42,479 bases of DNA from an uncultured Oscillospiraceae bacterium. Lineage in GTDB: Bacteria > Bacillota > Clostridia > Oscillospirales > Oscillospiraceae. Numbering within the stretch: the stretch's first letter is position 1; every line of letters starts with the position of its first letter. The position numbers and the translations under genes are program-made. Shown in pieces: positions 24,731 through 33,465 of this stretch. The notes beneath the pieces were generated by a model. That model saw nothing but the letters and a program-made list of their open reading frames with translations. It ran no database searches and was not told the origin of the DNA. The stretch lies in NCBI GenBank assembly GCA_947629245.1, contig CANRDC010000013.1:1-42479 (forward strand), read 5' to 3'.

Positions 24731-24759
24731 TTGCGGCGGCGGCGGAAGCATGATAAAAT
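24731..24759 (+). promoter_or_regulatory. pepF promoter
   Basis: TTGCGG (24731-24736) and TAAAAT (24754-24759) are spaced by 17 bases, with TGA before the -10 (extended -10). The -35 box abuts that of the divergent recG promoter back to back. Transcription should start near 24766, giving a leader of about 45 bases with AAAGGAG at 24795-24801. Confidence 0.65.
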
Positions 24760-24809
24760 GACTTGCAGATCGTATATTCGGGCCCTGCCCGCTGAAAGGA
24801 GCGAAGGAT

Positions 24810-26516
24810 ATGTTGAAGTTTTCGGAGATGCCCTATGAGCGGCCGGATGTGGAGGCGCTCAAAGGGGAGATGACGGCCCTGACCGAGCGGCTGAAGAGCG
24901 CGGCGGACTATGAAACGGCCAAGGTGGTCTTTTTGGAATGGGAGAAGCTGGAAAAGCACGCGGACTCCCTGGGGACGCTGGTGAGCATCCGCCACAGCAT
25001 CGACACCAGGGACGAGTTCTATGACGCCGAGGAGACCTTCTGGAACAGCGCCTGGCCGGAGGTGCGGGAGTACATGCAAAACTGGCTGGACGCCATGCTG
25101 TCGAGCCCCTTCCGCCCGGACTTCGAGGCGGAGTTTGGCGGGCCCTATTTTCTCAACGCGGAGATCGCCCGCAAGGCCTTCTCTCCGGAGATCATCCCCG
25201 AGCTGCAAAAGGAGAACGACCTGACCCAGGCGTACGACAAGCTCATCGCCTCGGCCCAGATCCCCTTTGAGGGCGGGACCTATACCATCAGCCAGATGGG
25301 ACCCTTCCAGCACGATCCGGACGACGCTCGCCGACTGGCGGCCTGGAAGGCGGTGGGGCAGTGGTACAAGGACCATCAGCCTGACCTGGACCGGATCTAT
25401 GACGAGCTGACCCATCTGCGGGACGCCATGGGCAAAAAGCTGGGCTATGAGGGCTACACCACCCTGGGCTATTACCGCATGGGCCGCAACTGCTACGGCA
25501 GGGAGGACGTGGAGAAATTCCGCGCCGCGGTGGTGAAGTATCTGGTACCGGTGGCGGACGGGATCTACCGCAAGCAGGCGGCCCGGCTGGGCGTGGCGTA
25601 TCCGCTCAGCTACGCGGACGCGGCGCTCCAGTTCCGCTCCGGCAACCCCAAGCCCCAGGGCACGGCGGACGACGTGCTGGCGGCGGGCCGGAAGTTCTAT
25701 GACGAGCTGAGCCCAGAGACGGGGGAGTTTTTCCGGATGATGCTGGACGGGGAGCTGATGGACGTGCTTTCCAAGCCCGGCAAGGCTGGCGGCGGCTACT
25801 GCACCTCGATCCAGGACTACGGCGTGCCCTTCATCTTTGCCAACTTCAACGGCACCCAGGGGGACGTGGAGGTGGTGACCCACGAGGCGGGCCACGCCTT
25901 CGCCAACTGGGTGAACCGGGACCGGGTCCCCGCAGACTACGCCTGGCCCAGCATGGAGGCCTGCGAGGTCCACTCCATGAGCATGGAATTTATGGCCTGG
26001 CCCTGGGCGGAGGACTTCTTCGGCCCGGACGCGAAAAAGTTCCGCTACAGCCACCTGGCGGCGGCGCTGACCTTCATCCCCTACGGCACGCTGGTGGACC
26101 ACTTCCAGCACGAGGTCTACGCCCATCCGGACATGACCCCGGCTCAGCGGCACGAGTGCTGGAAAAAGCTCCAGGGTATCTACATGCCCTGGATGCGCCT
26201 GGATGGGGACATCCCGTTTTTCGCCGACGGCGAGGCCTGGCAGCGACAGAGCCATATCTATGGCAGCCCCTTCTATTATATCGACTACTGCCTGGCCCAG
26301 ACGGTGTCGCTGCAGTTCTGGGCCCTGGGGCAGAAGAGCAGGGAAGAGGCGTGGGAAAAGTACATGGCCTACACCCGCCAGGGCGGCAGCCGGGTCTTCA
26401 CGGAGCTATTGAGCAACGCCGGACTGGACAGCCCGTTCGACGAAAAGTGCCTGCGGGGCGTGTGCGACACGGCCAGAGCATGGCTGGACAATTACGACTT
26501 GAGCGGCGTCAACTGA
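24810..26516 (+). CDS. M3 family oligoendopeptidase (PepF-like)
   Basis: Zinc oligopeptidase of family M3, 568 residues, without signal peptide, so it should digest peptides in the cytosol. The active site is HEAGHAF (H358, E359, H362), and the third ligand is probably E386 in EACEVHSMSMEF. The barrel-side blocks FANFNGTQGDVEVVTHEAGH and FYYIDYCLAQTVSLQFW are typical of the M3B group. AAAGGAG at 24795-24801 fits the start. A terminator follows, and then comes the Opp oligopeptide importer operon in the same direction. This suggests PepF digests the peptides that Opp brings in. Confidence 0.95.
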   Translation: MLKFSEMPYERPDVEALKGEMTALTERLKSAADYETAKVVFLEWEKLEKHADSLGTLVSIRHSIDTRDEFYDAEETFWNSAWPEVREYMQNWLDAMLSSPFRPDFEAEFGGPYFLNAEIARKAFSPEIIPELQKENDLTQAYDKLIASAQIPFEGGTYTISQMGPFQHDPDDARRLAAWKAVGQWYKDHQPDLDRIYDELTHLRDAMGKKLGYEGYTTLGYYRMGRNCYGREDVEKFRAAVVKYLVPVADGIYRKQAARLGVAYPLSYADAALQFRSGNPKPQGTADDVLAAGRKFYDELSPETGEFFRMMLDGELMDVLSKPGKAGGGYCTSIQDYGVPFIFANFNGTQGDVEVVTHEAGHAFANWVNRDRVPADYAWPSMEACEVHSMSMEFMAWPWAEDFFGPDAKKFRYSHLAAALTFIPYGTLVDHFQHEVYAHPDMTPAQRHECWKKLQGIYMPWMRLDGDIPFFADGEAWQRQSHIYGSPFYYIDYCLAQTVSLQFWALGQKSREEAWEKYMAYTRQGGSRVFTELLSNAGLDSPFDEKCLRGVCDTARAWLDNYDLSGVN

Positions 26517-26541
26517 CAGTTGAGGGAATTGACCAATATAC

Positions 26542-26563
26542 GCGGAGAGTTCCGCCGTTTTTT
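26542..26563 (+). terminator. Probable terminator of pepF
   Basis: GCGGA (26542-26546) pairs with TCCGC (26551-26555) around GAGT, then CG and six Ts. The stem is short but GC-rich and well placed 25 bases after the stop. Confidence 0.6.
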
Positions 26564-26614
26564 GGACAAAATGACGTAAATGGTTAAAAAGCGGTGTTAT
26601 TCCACAATGTTCCC

Positions 26615-26643
26615 TTGACATTATTGTATTAAAGTAATAAAAT
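26615..26643 (+). promoter_or_regulatory. Promoter of the opp operon
   Basis: A consensus TTGACA (26615-26620) and TAAAAT (26638-26643) are spaced by exactly 17 bases in an AT-rich stretch. The predicted start near 26650 gives a leader of roughly 165 bases before oppA. This is one of the two strongest promoters in the window. Confidence 0.85.
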
Positions 26644-26698
26644 TATACCACTTAAAAATGTCTGTGCTGTGGATTTTTGTCCGCGTGGCGTGGACAGT

Positions 26699-26773
26699 GA
26701 AAGGGGCTAGCCCCTTTCCGCTTGTATCAGAGATACAAGCGAATGAACCTTGTGGACTTGGGCGGGCGCGCCC
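26699..26773 (+). promoter_or_regulatory. Structured opp leader: tandem hairpins
   Basis: A perfect 20-base palindrome with half-site GAAAGGGGCT (26699-26718) is followed without a gap by CGCTTGTATC/GATACAAGCG with an AGA loop (26719-26741), and then by the palindrome GGGCGCGCCC (26764-26773). None has a T-run, so these are not simple terminators. They lie in the untranslated leader upstream of the AAGGAGGT of oppA and may stabilise or regulate the mRNA. Confidence 0.6.
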
Positions 26774-26813
26774 TGTTCATAGAAGTGTATTGTATGACGA
26801 AGGAGGTCAAACA

Positions 26814-29006
26814 ATGAAGAACGCAAAGAAACTCTTGGCGCTCGTTGTGGCCGTGGTCATGTGCCTGGCCCTGGCGGCGCCCGCGTTTGCCGACGACGGC
26901 GACCAGCTCGCAGCGGACGTCTATACGCAGGCAAACTTTGACCAGGTTGCTCACGACGAGGAGAGCGGCCAGATCTATGACGAGGTATTCGGTGAGTTCA
27001 ACGAGTACTACGCGACGGCCAAGGATGAGATCGACCCCGATGTGCGCCTGGGCCTGATGGCCATTGCGGAGGCCAAGCTGTTAGAGACCGGCGCTGTGAC
27101 CCCGGCTATCCATAACGCTGGCAACTATGCTATCAGCAAAATCATCCCCCACACCCAGCCTGGCGTCATCTGGGGCATGGACGGTTCCTACCGCGGCTAT
27201 AAGAACCTGCTCATCACCGACCAGTGGCTGACGCCCGACGTCCGCACCGAGCTGACCACGAAGTGGGGCGAACTGCGCGGCACCGGCACCTGGCTGGACT
27301 GGGCTAAGCAGTGGGCGGCCGACAATGGCTACACCTTGCAGGATTCCTATACGCTGGCTTATACCAGCGACCCCCAGACTTGGGACGCGCTGGCCAGCTA
27401 TCAGGCCTCCGATGGCGAACCCATCTCCATGACCGTTGAGCCGTTGCTGCAGTATGACACCGAGAACGTCCAGCAGCCCGCTCTGGCCGAGAGCTATGAG
27501 GTCTCCGAAGACGGTCTGACCTACACTTTCCATCTGCGTGAAGGCGTGAAGTGGGTCACCTATCAGGGCACCGAGGTCGCCGAGGTCACCGCTGACGACT
27601 TCGTGGCCGGTCTGCAGCACTGCGCCGACGCGCAGATCAACCTGGCCGGTCTGCTCTTCGGCACTATCCAGAACCTGGAAGAGTATGCCACTGGCGAGAT
27701 CACTGATTTTGCCGAGGTGGGCGTGAAGGCTGTCGACGATTACACGGTCGAGTACACCCTGGCTCAGCCCGCCCCCTGGTTCAACACCCTTGTGGGCTAC
27801 AACATTCTCTATCCCATGAATCGCGGCTATTATGAATCCCAGGGAGGCAAGTTTGGCGAAGAGTTCGACGCTTCCGCTACCGACTATCTTTACGGCACGG
27901 ATTCTCAGCACATCGCTTACTGCGGTCCCTATCTGGTGAGCAACTACACCCGCCAGAACACCATCACCTACACTGCCAACCCCAGCTATTGGGATGCGGA
28001 CAATGTGCAGATCAAGACCGTCACCTTCCGTTATGATGACGGCACCGACCCCACCCGTACTTGGGACAACCTGATGGACGGCACCTATAATGCTGGCGCT
28101 GGCCTGGGCGCTGAGAACCTGGAGCAGGCCAAGAACACCGAGATCCCCGACGATCCTGATGGCGCCACTTACTTTGAGAAGTACGCCTACGTGAACAGCA
28201 ACGGCACCGGCTCCTGGATGAACTGGCTCAACCTGGACCGCTATGCCTATGCCAACTATAACGACGAGACTCAGGTCCGTTCTTCCCTGACCGTCGCCCA
28301 GGCTGACGCTGCCCGGACTGCGATGCAGAACCAGAACTTCCGTCTGGCCTTTGCGTTTGCGTTCGACCGCGCCTCCTGGAACGCCATCTCCCGCGGCGAA
28401 GATCTGAAGTATGCGCGTCTGATCAACTCCTTTGTTCCCGGCAACCTGACCAGCACCACCAAGGAGATCACTCTGGACATCAACGGCACGGAGACCACCT
28501 TTGCTGCTGGCACCTATTACGGTGAGATCCTCCAGGCGCAGGTCGACGCCGACGAATTCCCCGTACAGGTTTGGGATCCCGAAGGCGATAACGGCGCTGG
28601 TTCCAGCTTCGGCTTCGATGGCTGGTACAACCCCGAGGAGGCTGCCAAGTACATGGACGCGGCTGTTGAGGAACTGGCTGCCGAGGGCATCGAGATCAGC
28701 GCGGAGAACCCCATCTATCTCGACTATCCGGATCAGGATTACTCCACTTCCGGCGCCGCTATGGACCAGATCCTGAAGAGCTCCGTTGAGGAAGCCCTGG
28801 GCGGCAGGGTCGTCATCAACCTTGTCCCCTGCGGCAGCTCGGACAACCAGACTTATGCCACCTATTACGGCGGCACCGGATACACCGCCAACTATGATGT
28901 CTATCTGGCTGGTAACGGCTGGAGCCCGGACTATGGCGATCCCCAGACTTACCTCGATACCATGCTTGATGGCGGTTCCATGCTGGTCACTCTGGGCCTG
29001 TATTGA
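26814..29006 (+). CDS. oppA: Oligopeptide ABC importer, substrate-binding protein (OppA-like, permuted)
   Basis: A 730-residue SBP_bac_5-type binding protein of a peptide importer. A signal peptide ends at APAFA (residue 26) and lacks a lipobox. The core with family features runs from about 180 (LAYTSDPQTWDAL, PALAESYEVSEDGLTYTFHLREGVKW, VTADDFVAG, IAYCGPYLV) to the end. Residues about 45-140 resemble the C-terminal lobe of ordinary OppA (DPDVR...IAEAKLL, NYAISKI, GYKNLLI). The protein stops right after DYGDPQTYLDTML, where normal family members continue, which suggests circular permutation. The ATG at 26814 has AAGGAGGT at 26800-26807; an upstream in-frame start lies in the leader. It is the first gene of oppABCDF. 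Confidence 0.9.
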   Translation: MKNAKKLLALVVAVVMCLALAAPAFADDGDQLAADVYTQANFDQVAHDEESGQIYDEVFGEFNEYYATAKDEIDPDVRLGLMAIAEAKLLETGAVTPAIHNAGNYAISKIIPHTQPGVIWGMDGSYRGYKNLLITDQWLTPDVRTELTTKWGELRGTGTWLDWAKQWAADNGYTLQDSYTLAYTSDPQTWDALASYQASDGEPISMTVEPLLQYDTENVQQPALAESYEVSEDGLTYTFHLREGVKWVTYQGTEVAEVTADDFVAGLQHCADAQINLAGLLFGTIQNLEEYATGEITDFAEVGVKAVDDYTVEYTLAQPAPWFNTLVGYNILYPMNRGYYESQGGKFGEEFDASATDYLYGTDSQHIAYCGPYLVSNYTRQNTITYTANPSYWDADNVQIKTVTFRYDDGTDPTRTWDNLMDGTYNAGAGLGAENLEQAKNTEIPDDPDGATYFEKYAYVNSNGTGSWMNWLNLDRYAYANYNDETQVRSSLTVAQADAARTAMQNQNFRLAFAFAFDRASWNAISRGEDLKYARLINSFVPGNLTSTTKEITLDINGTETTFAAGTYYGEILQAQVDADEFPVQVWDPEGDNGAGSSFGFDGWYNPEEAAKYMDAAVEELAAEGIEISAENPIYLDYPDQDYSTSGAAMDQILKSSVEEALGGRVVINLVPCGSSDNQTYATYYGGTGYTANYDVYLAGNGWSPDYGDPQTYLDTMLDGGSMLVTLGLY

Positions 29007-29048
29007 TCCTGAGCAAGTTTCTCGGCAGACATAATAAACCGTCAAAAT

Positions 29049-29075
29049 GGGGGGCGGGGAATTTCCCCGTCCCCC
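29049..29075 (+). other. Stable hairpin between oppA and oppB
   Basis: A 12-bp stem (29049-29060 with 29064-29075, one G-T pair, outer part GGGGG/CCCCC) encloses an ATT loop. No T-run follows. Such hairpins behind binding-protein genes commonly protect the upstream mRNA and cause more binding protein than membrane subunits to be made. Confidence 0.65.
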
Positions 29076-29124
29076 TCATTCGATTCTTCTGCCTCGACTT
29101 GGATGAAGAGAGTGGGGATGTAGT

Positions 29125-30699
29125 ATGGCAAAATATGTTTTAAAGCGATTGCTCCACGGCGCGATCTCCATCATCGCTGTCGTGTTTATTGTTATGATTT
29201 TGGTCTACGGCCTGATGAATCGTGACTTGGTTTTTGCCAAGGATCCACTTTTGAGCCGGCAGATGAATAACAATCGTGTCATTTATATGTACCAGAAATG
29301 GGAGGAGTTTGGCTATTTGGACTATGTGCCCTTTGCCGACTACCTCAATGACCTCGCCAGACAAGGCGAGATCGACGAAGAGACCCGTGCCGACGCGGTC
29401 TCCATTGGCCGGACGGCGGAGGATGATTCTCCTCTCACGGCTGAGTATGTGAAGAAGTTCACGGAATATTATGAGTCCAAAGGCTATACGGTGTCGCGGA
29501 ATGATGCCATCGTATCAAGGGGCCGACTGGCCAATGGCGGCAAACAGCAGTTGTTTGCCTATCGGGACTACTCTGTTTTTAAGCGGCTGTGGAATTACTT
29601 CACCGGTCTGTTCTATGTGGACAACGTAAACTATGTGCCGGAGGAAAACGACATAGGGGAAAGAGGGCTGACTTTCACCTGGTATGACCCGGTATATGGC
29701 GGTGAGAAGTTCTCTCCTGCGCTGATAGGTAACGGCACCCGGTATAAATACCTGGTCTATTTTGACAACAAATTTCCGTATTTCCACCAAAACTTAGTAA
29801 CCATCCACCTGGGCCAGTCCTATTCTGTGACGCGCGGCGTGGATGTGTGGGATTCTATGACCCAAAGCCAAGGTTCTTGGGTGCAGTCTGAAATCACATA
29901 TCCCACCGGCTTGCAGGAGATGAGCGCAGACGATCTGCACACCGCCACTTATGTGGCTGGCTCTCTGGAAACCAGTGATTTGTATAAAGATCGCTTTACC
30001 GATGACTACACTTATACCAGAACGACGCAGAACAATATGTCCCGCCTGGGCTATTCGTTCCTGATCGGTATTATCGCGACGATTTTTGTTTATATCCTCG
30101 GTCTGCCTATCGGCGTACTGATGGCACGCGATAAGGGTGGTATTATCGACAAGGTGGGCACTGTCTATGTCATGTTCATTTCCGCTGTGCCCAGCTTGGC
30201 ATACATTTTTATGTTTAAGGGCATTGGCCGCAGCATGGGATTGCCATGGATGTTCGACATGGATAATCTCTCAAAGCTGATGTATGTGCTTCCCATCGTG
30301 TCCCTGGCGCTGCCCTCCGTGGCAAGCATGATGAAATGGATGCGCCGGTACATGATCGACCAGATGAACTCCGATTACGTGAAGTTCGCCCGGTCCACCG
30401 GTCTGAGCGAGACCAGCATCTTCTTCAAGCACGTGATGAAGGTCTCCGCCATCCCCATCATCCAGGGCATTCCCGGCTCGATACTGCTGGCAATGACCGG
30501 CGCGCTGATAACCGAGCGCGTGTACATGGTTCCCGGCGCAGGCGGTCTGCTCATCGACGCCATCAATGCCTATGATAACTCGGTCATCGTGGGCGTGACC
30601 CTGTTCTATGCGATATTGGCGGTGTTGAGTCTGATTCTGGGCGATGTTCTGATGGCAGTAGTTGACCCGAGAATTTCCTTCACGGAGAAAGCGAGGTGA
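29125..30699 (+). CDS. oppB: Oligopeptide ABC importer permease OppB with large external insert
   Basis: First membrane subunit of the Opp importer, 524 residues against about 310 usually. TM1 is at about 12-33 (LLHGAISIIAVVFIVMILVYGLM). A polar stretch of about 270 residues follows, before TM2 near 307 (YSFLIGIIATIFVYILGLPIGVLMA). The standard BPD_transp_1 domain follows with the EAA loop (SIFFKHVMKVSAIPIIQGIPGS...MVPGAGGLL). The insert lies outside the membrane by topology and may touch the binding protein. Codons in the first two thirds are AT-richer than in neighbouring genes. The stop overlaps the following coding region (GTGA). Confidence 0.93.
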   Translation: MAKYVLKRLLHGAISIIAVVFIVMILVYGLMNRDLVFAKDPLLSRQMNNNRVIYMYQKWEEFGYLDYVPFADYLNDLARQGEIDEETRADAVSIGRTAEDDSPLTAEYVKKFTEYYESKGYTVSRNDAIVSRGRLANGGKQQLFAYRDYSVFKRLWNYFTGLFYVDNVNYVPEENDIGERGLTFTWYDPVYGGEKFSPALIGNGTRYKYLVYFDNKFPYFHQNLVTIHLGQSYSVTRGVDVWDSMTQSQGSWVQSEITYPTGLQEMSADDLHTATYVAGSLETSDLYKDRFTDDYTYTRTTQNNMSRLGYSFLIGIIATIFVYILGLPIGVLMARDKGGIIDKVGTVYVMFISAVPSLAYIFMFKGIGRSMGLPWMFDMDNLSKLMYVLPIVSLALPSVASMMKWMRRYMIDQMNSDYVKFARSTGLSETSIFFKHVMKVSAIPIIQGIPGSILLAMTGALITERVYMVPGAGGLLIDAINAYDNSVIVGVTLFYAILAVLSLILGDVLMAVVDPRISFTEKAR

Positions 30700-30704
30700 C
30701 CGTC

Positions 30705-31688
30705 ATGGAGGATCTTAACAAGAAGTATAACATGTCGGACGAGGAACTGTTTTCCCGTGTCGGCAGCGACGAATTCGCCTCCGAGAAGATCACCGCGCCC
30801 CGCTATTCCTACTGGAAGAGCGTGTTCCGCGTGTTCTTCCGCAATAAGGTCAACATCATAGTTCTGATTTTGCTGGCGGTCGTGATCGTATTTGCCTATG
30901 TCTACCCGGCAGTGATCGGATACGACCCAGGCGTAGATCCTTATATCAACTTAAATGACGCTGCGGGCAAACACCTGACGCCTGGTGCGGCGTTTAAGCA
31001 TTTCGGCGTTGCGCTGAAGTGGATATTCGGCACCGGGGCCAATGGCAACTCTACCTTCGACGCCATCTGGAACGGCTCCCGTATCTCTATCAGCCTGGCG
31101 GTTATCTGCGCCGCTATCAATATGACCATCGGCACCCTGCTTGGCGCGGTTTGGGGCTTCTCCCGCAAGGTAGACATGATCATGAACGAGGTCTACAACG
31201 TCCTGGGCAATATTCCGTACACTTTGCTTATCTCCGTGATGGTCATGGTGTTCTCGCCCAGCTTTTGGACGCTGGTCTTTGCCATGACGATCATCGGCTG
31301 GCTTGGTATGGCCTATTACATAAGGACGCGGGTCATTATTATTCGTGATAATGAATATAACCTGGCATCGCGCTGCCTTGGCACCAGCATCTTCAAGATC
31401 GCCTCGAAGAACATCCTGCCCTTCATGACCTCCGTCATCGTGCTGGAGATCGCCGCGGCCATCCCGGGCTACATCTCTTATGAGGTGTTTCTGTCCTACA
31501 TTGGCCTGGGCCTGAGCGAGGCATCCCTGGGCCGGTTGATCTATGAGTCGCAGAACGCCATGGTCACCCCCGGCTGGGGCTGGGAGTTCTGGACGCCCGT
31601 GGCCGTCGCCTCCGTCATCACCGTGGTGCTGTACGTGACGGGCCAGAACCTGGGCGACGCGTCCGACCCCCGGACGCATATGGAGTAA
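30705..31688 (+). CDS. oppC: Oligopeptide ABC importer permease OppC
   Basis: Second membrane subunit, 327 residues. It has an N-terminal cytosolic helix (OppC_N type) and TM1 (VNIIVLILLAVVIVFAYVYPAV). A short external loop (about 60-100) leads to the permease domain with EAA loop (IFKIASKNILPFMTSVIVLEIAAAIPG) and the characteristic SYIGLGLSEASLGRLI. ATG 30705 is preferred to GTG 30696, since GAGGTG at 30693-30698 is then a proper ribosome site. It is translated right after oppB and followed by oppD after 12 bases. Confidence 0.94.
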   Translation: MEDLNKKYNMSDEELFSRVGSDEFASEKITAPRYSYWKSVFRVFFRNKVNIIVLILLAVVIVFAYVYPAVIGYDPGVDPYINLNDAAGKHLTPGAAFKHFGVALKWIFGTGANGNSTFDAIWNGSRISISLAVICAAINMTIGTLLGAVWGFSRKVDMIMNEVYNVLGNIPYTLLISVMVMVFSPSFWTLVFAMTIIGWLGMAYYIRTRVIIIRDNEYNLASRCLGTSIFKIASKNILPFMTSVIVLEIAAAIPGYISYEVFLSYIGLGLSEASLGRLIYESQNAMVTPGWGWEFWTPVAVASVITVVLYVTGQNLGDASDPRTHME

Positions 31689-31700
31689 GGGGGAAGGACT

Positions 31701-33452
31701 ATGGAAGAGAAGAGAAAAGTTCTGCTGTCCATCCAGGACCTGACAGTCAAGTTCCGGGTCCGCGGCCGTATCCTGACGGCCATCCGGGACGTGAGTCTGG
31801 ATATCTATGAGAACGAGTCCATCGCCATCGTGGGCGAGTCCGGCTCCGGCAAATCGGTGCTGACCAAGACCTTCGCCGGTATGACCGACTCCAACGGCTA
31901 CATCGACCAGGGCAAGCTGCTGTTCAACGACCCGGAGCTGGCGGAGACTTACGTGAATCTGACGGCGGGCGCCCGCAGGATGATCGAGTCCGCGCGGGTG
32001 AAGCTGAACAAGCTGAGCTGCTACGAGCTGGGCGTCGATACCTATAAGAAGATCACGGAGCTGGATAGCGAGAAAAAGCGCCGCAGCTCCCTCACCGACG
32101 AGGAAAGAGAGAGCATCGAAAAAGAGCTGCGGGACCTGAAATTCAAGCGCACCAACCTGTTCAACGAAAAGCAGACCTATGACCCCAAGACCGAGAAGGA
32201 CAAGATCCACGCCGCGGCTCAGAAGCTCAAGGAGTACGACGCGCAGATCAAGTCCCTGGAGGGGAAGGAGGCCGCCGAGGAGAAAAAACGCAAAGAGGAG
32301 GCCTCCCGCGACACGGCGTTCAACGAGCGCTATGCCAAGGAAATGGCCCAGCTGAAAGCCCAGTATGACAAGCAGATCGCTGGCCAGATCAGCGACGAGA
32401 CGAAAAAACGCAACGAGATCCTGGCAAAGGAGATCTATCTGTCCGTCGGCCGCTATGGGCTGCATGTGCGCATCCAGCTCATTCGGGCGCTGCTGAAAGC
32501 AATGAAAAAGGCGATGGTCATGGGCGTCGACCTGGACGACGAGGACCAGCGCAGCGCCGTGTTCGACACGGTGGTGTTCCGTGTGCGGTATCTGGACGAG
32601 ACGCCGGAGAAGCTGCACGGCACCTGCGTGCTGAACCTGGCCAACGTGAAGTATGACAAGGACTGGAACCAGGTCCGCGGCCGCCGTATCGCCACGGTGT
32701 TCCAGGACCCCATGACCAGTCTGAACCCCATCATCACAATCGGCAAGCAGATCACCTCCACCATCATCAAGCACCAGGGGTGCTCCGAGGTGGAGGCCCG
32801 GACCCGCGCCCTGGAGCTGATGCGCAAGGTCGGCATCCCCCACGCGGAGGCCCGCTTTGACGACTATCCCTTCCAGTACTCCGGCGGCATGCGCCAGCGC
32901 ATCGTCATCGCCATCGCGCTCTCCTGCCAGCCGAAGATCCTCATCTGCGATGAGCCCACTACGGCTCTGGACGTGACCATCCAGTCCCAGATCCTCAAGC
33001 TCATCAAGGACCTGCAGAAGGAATTTGGCTTCACCATCGTATTCATCACCCATGACCTGGGCGTGGTGGCCAACATCGCGGACCGGGTGGCGGTGCTGTA
33101 CGCCGGGCAGATCGTGGAGCTTGGCACGGTGGAGGAGGTCTTTTACGACCCCCGGCACCCGTACACCTGGGCGCTGCTGTCGAGCCTGCCCCAGTTGGCC
33201 GAGCGCAATACCACCCTGTACTCCATCACCGGCACGCCCCCGTCCCTGTATAACGCCATCGTGGGCGACGCGTTCGCGCCCCGCAACCCCTACTGCATGA
33301 AGATCGACACGCTTGAGGAGCCGCCTATGTTCCAGGTGAGCCCGACCCACTTTGCCAAGACATGGCTGCTGGACCCGCGGTCTCCCAAGGTGGATAAGCC
33401 TGAGGGCATCCAGGATATCCACACCAAGCTCATGAAGGCATTCAATATTTAA
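31701..33452 (+). CDS. oppD: Opp importer ATPase OppD with coiled-coil insertion
   Basis: ABC ATPase of the Opp importer, 583 residues against about 330 usually. Walker A is GESGSGKS (45-52), the Q-loop is [11 protein letters not shown] (Q335), the signature is YSGGMRQR and Walker B is [12 protein letters not shown]. The H-loop is ITHDLG. Walker A and the Q-loop are usually about 50-60 residues apart; here they are 283 apart. The extra 230 residues (about 78-320) are very rich in Lys, Glu and Arg with heptad-like patterns ([19 protein letters not shown]), so a long helical coiled coil is likely. The insert starts after the GKLLFND hairpin of the ABC beta subdomain. A C-terminal oligo/dipeptide domain is present. 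Confidence 0.93.
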   Translation: MEEKRKVLLSIQDLTVKFRVRGRILTAIRDVSLDIYENESIAIVGESGSGKSVLTKTFAGMTDSNGYIDQGKLLFNDPELAETYVNLTAGARRMIESARVKLNKLSCYELGVDTYKKITELDSEKKRRSSLTDEERESIEKELRDLKFKRTNLFNEKQTYDPKTEKDKIHAAAQKLKEYDAQIKSLEGKEAAEEKKRKEEASRDTAFNERYAKEMAQLKAQYDKQIAGQISDETKKRNEILAKEIYLSVGRYGLHVRIQLIRALLKAMKKAMVMGVDLDDEDQRSAVFDTVVFRVRYLDETPEKLHGTCVLNLANVKYDKDWNQVRGRRIATVFQDPMTSLNPIITIGKQITSTIIKHQGCSEVEARTRALELMRKVGIPHAEARFDDYPFQYSGGMRQRIVIAIALSCQPKILICDEPTTALDVTIQSQILKLIKDLQKEFGFTIVFITHDLGVVANIADRVAVLYAGQIVELGTVEEVFYDPRHPYTWALLSSLPQLAERNTTLYSITGTPPSLYNAIVGDAFAPRNPYCMKIDTLEEPPMFQVSPTHFAKTWLLDPRSPKVDKPEGIQDIHTKLMKAFNI

Positions 33453-33465
33453 GGGGGGCGGAAAC

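Noticed and set aside
26699-26741. Hairpins before oppA as a terminator
   Set aside because: No T-run follows either stem, so intrinsic termination is not supported. They are reported as leader structure instead.
26658-26813. 52-residue upstream extension of oppA, or a small leader peptide
   Set aside because: The extension runs through the structured leader, lacks a ribosome site and would bury the signal peptide.
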